Assembly: GCA_003509805.1 (NCBI GenBank)
Contig: DOMV01000074.1
Coordinates: 1-11,783, forward strand
DNA length: 11,783 nucleotides
Origin: Planctomycetaceae bacterium
GTDB lineage: Bacteria; Planctomycetota; Planctomycetia; Pirellulales; Thermoguttaceae
Direction: 5' to 3'
Shown: piece by piece, positions 9,901 through 11,783 of the stretch
Layout of the letters: the number at the start of each line of letters is the position of its first letter
Numbering within the stretch: the stretch's first letter is position 1
Position numbers and translations under genes: made by a program
The notes under the pieces: generated by a model
Seen by the model: only the letters and a program-made list of their open reading frames with translations
Databases searched by the model: none
Told to the model about the DNA's origin: nothing

Positions 9901-11370
9901 AACGACGTGAAAAAGCGAATTGACGCCGCACGGGATTTCAAAGCTCCGGCCCCGAAAAGTTTCGTCGGCGATTTGCGGGATTATCAGTTCGACGGATACG
10001 ATTGGCTGGCTCGTTCAGCGAAATGGGGCGTCGGCTGTTGCTTGGCCGACGACATGGGACTCGGCAAAACGATCCAAGCCCTTGCACTCCTTTTGCTCCG
10101 TGCGGACCAAGGGCCGTCGCTGGTCGTCGCTCCGACTTCCGTTTGCTTCAACTGGGAACGCGAAGCTGCGAAATTCGCGCCGACGCTGAAAATCAAGCGA
10201 ATCCAACCGATCGCCGCCGGGAATGGGTTCTCCAAAGCAGAACGGGACAAACTGATTTCTTCCGCGAAAAAACGGGATGTGCTCATTACGAGCTATACCT
10301 TAATGCAACAGGAAATCGACCTTTTTGCGAAGAAAAAATATGCGACCGTGATCCTCGACGAAGCCCAAGCGATCAAAAATCCCGAATCGAACCGCGCGAA
10401 AGCGGCGTCAATGCTGCAAGCGGATTTTCGGATCGGAATGACCGGAACACCGATTGAAAACCGTTTGACGGAACTCTGGAGCCTGTTCCGCTTTCTGAAT
10501 CCGGGTTTGTTCGGTTCGCAAAAATCGTTCGAGGATCGATTCGCGGTCCCGATCCAACGGGACGGTTCGGCTTCGGCACGGAGCACGCTCAGGCGGCTCG
10601 TGCATCCGTTCATTCTGCGGCGAACCAAATCGCAGGTCATGGAGGAACTCCCCGCCAAGACGGAAATCGTGCGGGAAATCGAACTTTCCCGTGAGGAAGC
10701 CGCGATGTACGAAGCGGCGAGGAAAAACGCGCTCAAGGAGCTGCAGGAAATCAAGGACAAGAATTCCGGACCGGGCCGATTGCAGATTCTCGCCGCTCTC
10801 ACCCGACTACGGCAACTCTGCTGCAACCCGAAACTGGTATTGCCGAACAGCAAGGTCGAAAGCTCGAAACTCGAAGCGTTCCGTGAGATCATGGAGGAGC
10901 TGCAAGACAACAAACACAAGGTTCTCGTGTTCAGTCAATTCGTGAAGCACCTCGAAATCCTGAAAGCGGAACTCGACGAGATGGGGATTTCGTATCAGTA
11001 TCTCGACGGCTCGACGCCGGTTCGGGAGCGGCAAAAGCGGGTCGACGCTTTTCAATCCGGCGAGTCGGACGCGTTCCTCATCAGCATCAAGGCGGGCGGC
11101 AGCGGCTTGAATCTGACGGCGGCGGATTACGTGATCCACACCGACCCGTGGTGGAATCCGGCAGTCGAAGACCAGGCGACGGATCGAGCGCATCGGATCG
11201 GCCAAACACGCCCCGTGACGGTGTATCGTTTGATTACGCAGGGAACGATTGAAGAGAAGATCGTCCGCTTGCATCATGAAAAGCGAGACATCGCGGACAA
11301 ACTGCTCGAAGGAACGGACCAAGCAACGAAGCTCTCGGCGGAGGAGTTGATCGAGATTTTGCGTTCGTAA
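6958..11370 (+). CDS. Large SNF2-family DNA-dependent ATPase
   Basis: The ATG at 6958 comes 25 bases after the radical SAM stop. Open frame continues upstream, but there it overlaps the radical SAM gene and lacks a nearby better start. The product has 1470 residues. The C-terminal third is a complete SNF2 motor: DDMGLGKT with Walker A at 1034-1038, DEAQ box at 1134-1137, TGTP at 1162-1165, and motif VI DQATDRAHRIGQ at 1405-1416. Before it, about 520-980, lies the beta-rich region common in bacterial SNF2 proteins, including a WLAASGTLKVDNETIELQKL segment near 890. The first 500 residues are unusual: a possible winged-helix stretch near 65-110 with a Cys cluster (QECCGCM, 44-50), then helical repeats, one TPR-like at about 289-313. 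A lysine-rich linker at 507-521 separates this from the rest. SNF2 proteins move along double-stranded DNA and remodel or strip bound proteins; they do not unwind DNA like helicases. Related ATPases occur in several anti-phage systems, DISARM DrmD for example. The motor call is certain; the N-terminal function is unknown. Confidence 0.95.
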   Translation: MAQSSSKKNITHWKEAFDSLPDDLKNALCFLAIHAAPVRKIRIQECCGCMNLTPERVNGKPCYSRSIVDKHSWNPNKIKKIVDELRQLGWIGITTEGFLHCKNVLRERIVHHLVESGQYQRYADVLFTLIGGRYFVASYSEHRSWDRPKHPEDLVRELRHLLITDGIKPLPEVFRYLEQYDGVGDFYRAIWSLFVPQEANCEQHRNWLRAAKIEFRCLVLQYLLLRAISQLECSFDETWNILIETGKDPKCDPVTQVLILDYALCSGKIGDPDLLSFHGPSALGICGGHQAFVAGEYSKAVELYRIALKSLGNLKAVKNAVLPFLSGVFHALAELHAGNRIAVQENAKYAVAKADHVSRGVDIKFPMRLEGCWNLIDMIAQRLIGKTPNQLSINTTSQTAMRPVWLSLLLSAYESAWFQLKPTPAVEQFMVQILPRTESAFPWIAAETVEVCESLGIAKTAVKPYLKTVSDYRKATKTVPLRDLFTARDEWERWLESLQALASETPKGTKKKTATKKEQPKARLIWRVFYEYGSLAFYPYEQKWLPRSGSWGEEKSITMSRLFKQQNKLDYLTDQDRMICSKIRVINKRGYYNSATEYSFKEEIALEFVGHPLLFGMSEKREKLSTRVELIHARPEISMQEKDGKLHVSFSPPLTVYHNIHQSGAYGQYGNPDDSKSDFFTIKESPTRIKVIRLTKTEMQIRSILGEKGRDFPKKAQGALASLLGKLAGDMSVKTDAKVEFADVPAVPVHAMTYIYLAPNGEGIQADFFVRPLGADSPGHRPGVGSEKILGEVGGKNVQTTRNLKDERKKRDEIIAQFSAFGHGAAQSENQYVFESPADALALLAELKDFASEKKNAVGYEVFWPYGEKFSVTSTASFGNFNLSFSSAEDWLAASGTLKVDNETIELQKLLDLLDDDSESRFVKLSDQKFLALTNEFRKRLGELKRLSHSKGKTVQLHPLAAVGMEEFFDAIPTLQKNSVWNDVKKRIDAARDFKAPAPKSFVGDLRDYQFDGYDWLARSAKWGVGCCLADDMGLGKTIQALALLLLRADQGPSLVVAPTSVCFNWEREAAKFAPTLKIKRIQPIAAGNGFSKAERDKLISSAKKRDVLITSYTLMQQEIDLFAKKKYATVILDEAQAIKNPESNRAKAASMLQADFRIGMTGTPIENRLTELWSLFRFLNPGLFGSQKSFEDRFAVPIQRDGSASARSTLRRLVHPFILRRTKSQVMEELPAKTEIVREIELSREEAAMYEAARKNALKELQEIKDKNSGPGRLQILAALTRLRQLCCNPKLVLPNSKVESSKLEAFREIMEELQDNKHKVLVFSQFVKHLEILKAELDEMGISYQYLDGSTPVRERQKRVDAFQSGESDAFLISIKAGGSGLNLTAADYVIHTDPWWNPAVEDQATDRAHRIGQTRPVTVYRLITQGTIEEKIVRLHHEKRDIADKLLEGTDQATKLSAEELIEILRS

Positions 11371-11405
11371 AGACCATACAAACAAGTAAAAGACCAATAA
11401 AAACC

Positions 11406-11783
11406 ATGCCAAAGAAAGCCGTGAAGAAGACAACAAAGAAGGCGACAAAAAAAGCACAGGGAATCATAAAGCCCGACGCCGTACAGAGGAATGCTCCCTT
11501 TTTCGAGGACGTTCGGTTCATTCTCGCGGAAGCAAGGCGGCAGGCTTATGCCGCAGTCAATTTCATCATGGTCGAGGCTTACTGGAAGATCGGACGCCGG
11601 ATCGTCGAGGAAGAACAGGCCGGCCACGAACGGGCCGAATACGGCTCCTTCCTGATTCGCGAGCTGTCCCGGCAACTCGGCGACGCATTCGGCAAGGGGT
11701 TCTCCGTCGCCAATCTTTGGAATTTCAAGCAATTTTACCTCATTTTCCCAACCGAGGAAAAACTCTACGCACTGCGTAGAGAA
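11406..11783 (+). CDS. DUF1016 / YhcG-type putative PD-(D/E)xK nuclease, N-terminal part (3' partial)
   Basis: The frame is open from ATG 11406 to the window edge, giving 126 residues with no stop. After a lysine-rich tail (residues 1-18, MPKKAVKKTTKKATKKAQ) comes a stretch matching the DUF1016 N-terminal domain: VRFILAEARRQAYAAVNFIMVEAYWKIGRRIVEEEQ, in two pieces around residues 36-72, then YGSFLIRELSRQLGDAFGKGFSVANLWNFKQFY, around 80-112, then the start of the conserved YALRRE element. Full-length members have about 340-380 residues and carry a C-terminal PD-(D/E)xK nuclease fold, which is outside this window. They are frequent neighbours of type I restriction genes, which fits here. It starts 35 bases after the SNF2 stop with no clear ribosome-binding site and no terminator between, so it may belong to the same transcript. 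The basic tail probably helps DNA binding; that is inference. Confidence 0.85.
   Translation, partial: MPKKAVKKTTKKATKKAQGIIKPDAVQRNAPFFEDVRFILAEARRQAYAAVNFIMVEAYWKIGRRIVEEEQAGHERAEYGSFLIRELSRQLGDAFGKGFSVANLWNFKQFYLIFPTEEKLYALRRE
11763..11781. repeat. Short perfect inverted repeat, 9-base arms
   Basis: CTCTACGCA and its exact reverse complement TGCGTAGAG flank a single C, two bases from the window edge. It lies inside the DUF1016 coding region, over the conserved YALRRE codons. The amino acid sequence explains much of it, so a role as an operator or recombination site is unlikely, though a one-base centre rules out a transcript hairpin as drawn. Confidence 0.4.

Noticed and set aside
11371..11405. 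Terminator or promoter between the SNF2 and DUF1016 genes
   Set aside because: The 35 bases are A-rich with an imperfect repeated AAAGACCA, but form no hairpin and no convincing -35/-10 pair.

Overview
This window is a dense accessory or defence-type region with every supported gene on the + strand and almost no intergenic DNA. It looks bacterial. The base composition is moderately GC-rich, except for a visibly AT-richer patch over the TIR and DUF3644 genes. Most starts lack a clear Shine-Dalgarno sequence. The combination of a type I restriction locus, a very long SNF2 ATPase and weak Shine-Dalgarno use would fit Planctomycetota or a relative, but nothing here proves a taxon, so treat that as a weak guess.

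Layout. (1) 1-1629 is the 3' part of a type I DNA methyltransferase gene (hsdM; the start lies outside the window). It is fused in frame to a TIR-domain protein that has no ATG of its own ahead of the TIR fold. (2) 1630-1803 is a stub of an hsdS gene: only the C-terminal end of a specificity subunit remains, in the same frame and separated from the TIR stop by nothing. (3) 1818-2816 is a DUF3644 protein with an R-x4-H motif of HEPN RNase type. (4) 2823-5876 is a full-length HsdR restriction/translocase subunit. (5) 5880-6932 is a radical SAM enzyme of unknown substrate. (6) 6958-11370 is a 1470-residue SNF2 ATPase with a roughly 1000-residue N-terminal extension. (7) 11406 to the edge is the start of a DUF1016 (YhcG-type) putative nuclease with a lysine-rich tail. 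Gaps are about 14, 6, 3, 25 and 35 bases, so the genes from the chimera onward are probably co-transcribed.

How it may work. The ancestor appears to be a standard hsdM-hsdS-hsdR operon with DUF1016 as a common partner. An AT-rich block (TIR, and probably DUF3644) replaced the end of hsdM and nearly all of hsdS. With no recognition subunit in the window, HsdR cannot work as a normal type I enzyme unless an HsdS is supplied from elsewhere. The locus could therefore be a decaying restriction system, or one rebuilt around a TIR (predicted NAD-consuming) effector, a HEPN-like RNase candidate, two DNA motor proteins and a radical SAM enzyme. The TIR protein ends in an acidic Met-Asp-Glu-Val-Pro-Phe tip after a Pro/Gln-rich linker, which closely resembles the C-terminal tip of single-stranded DNA-binding protein (SSB). 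That suggests a link to DNA repair or replication intermediates.

No tRNA, rRNA, CRISPR array, IS element, integrase or convincing terminator was seen. No stretch longer than 300 bases is without a gene.
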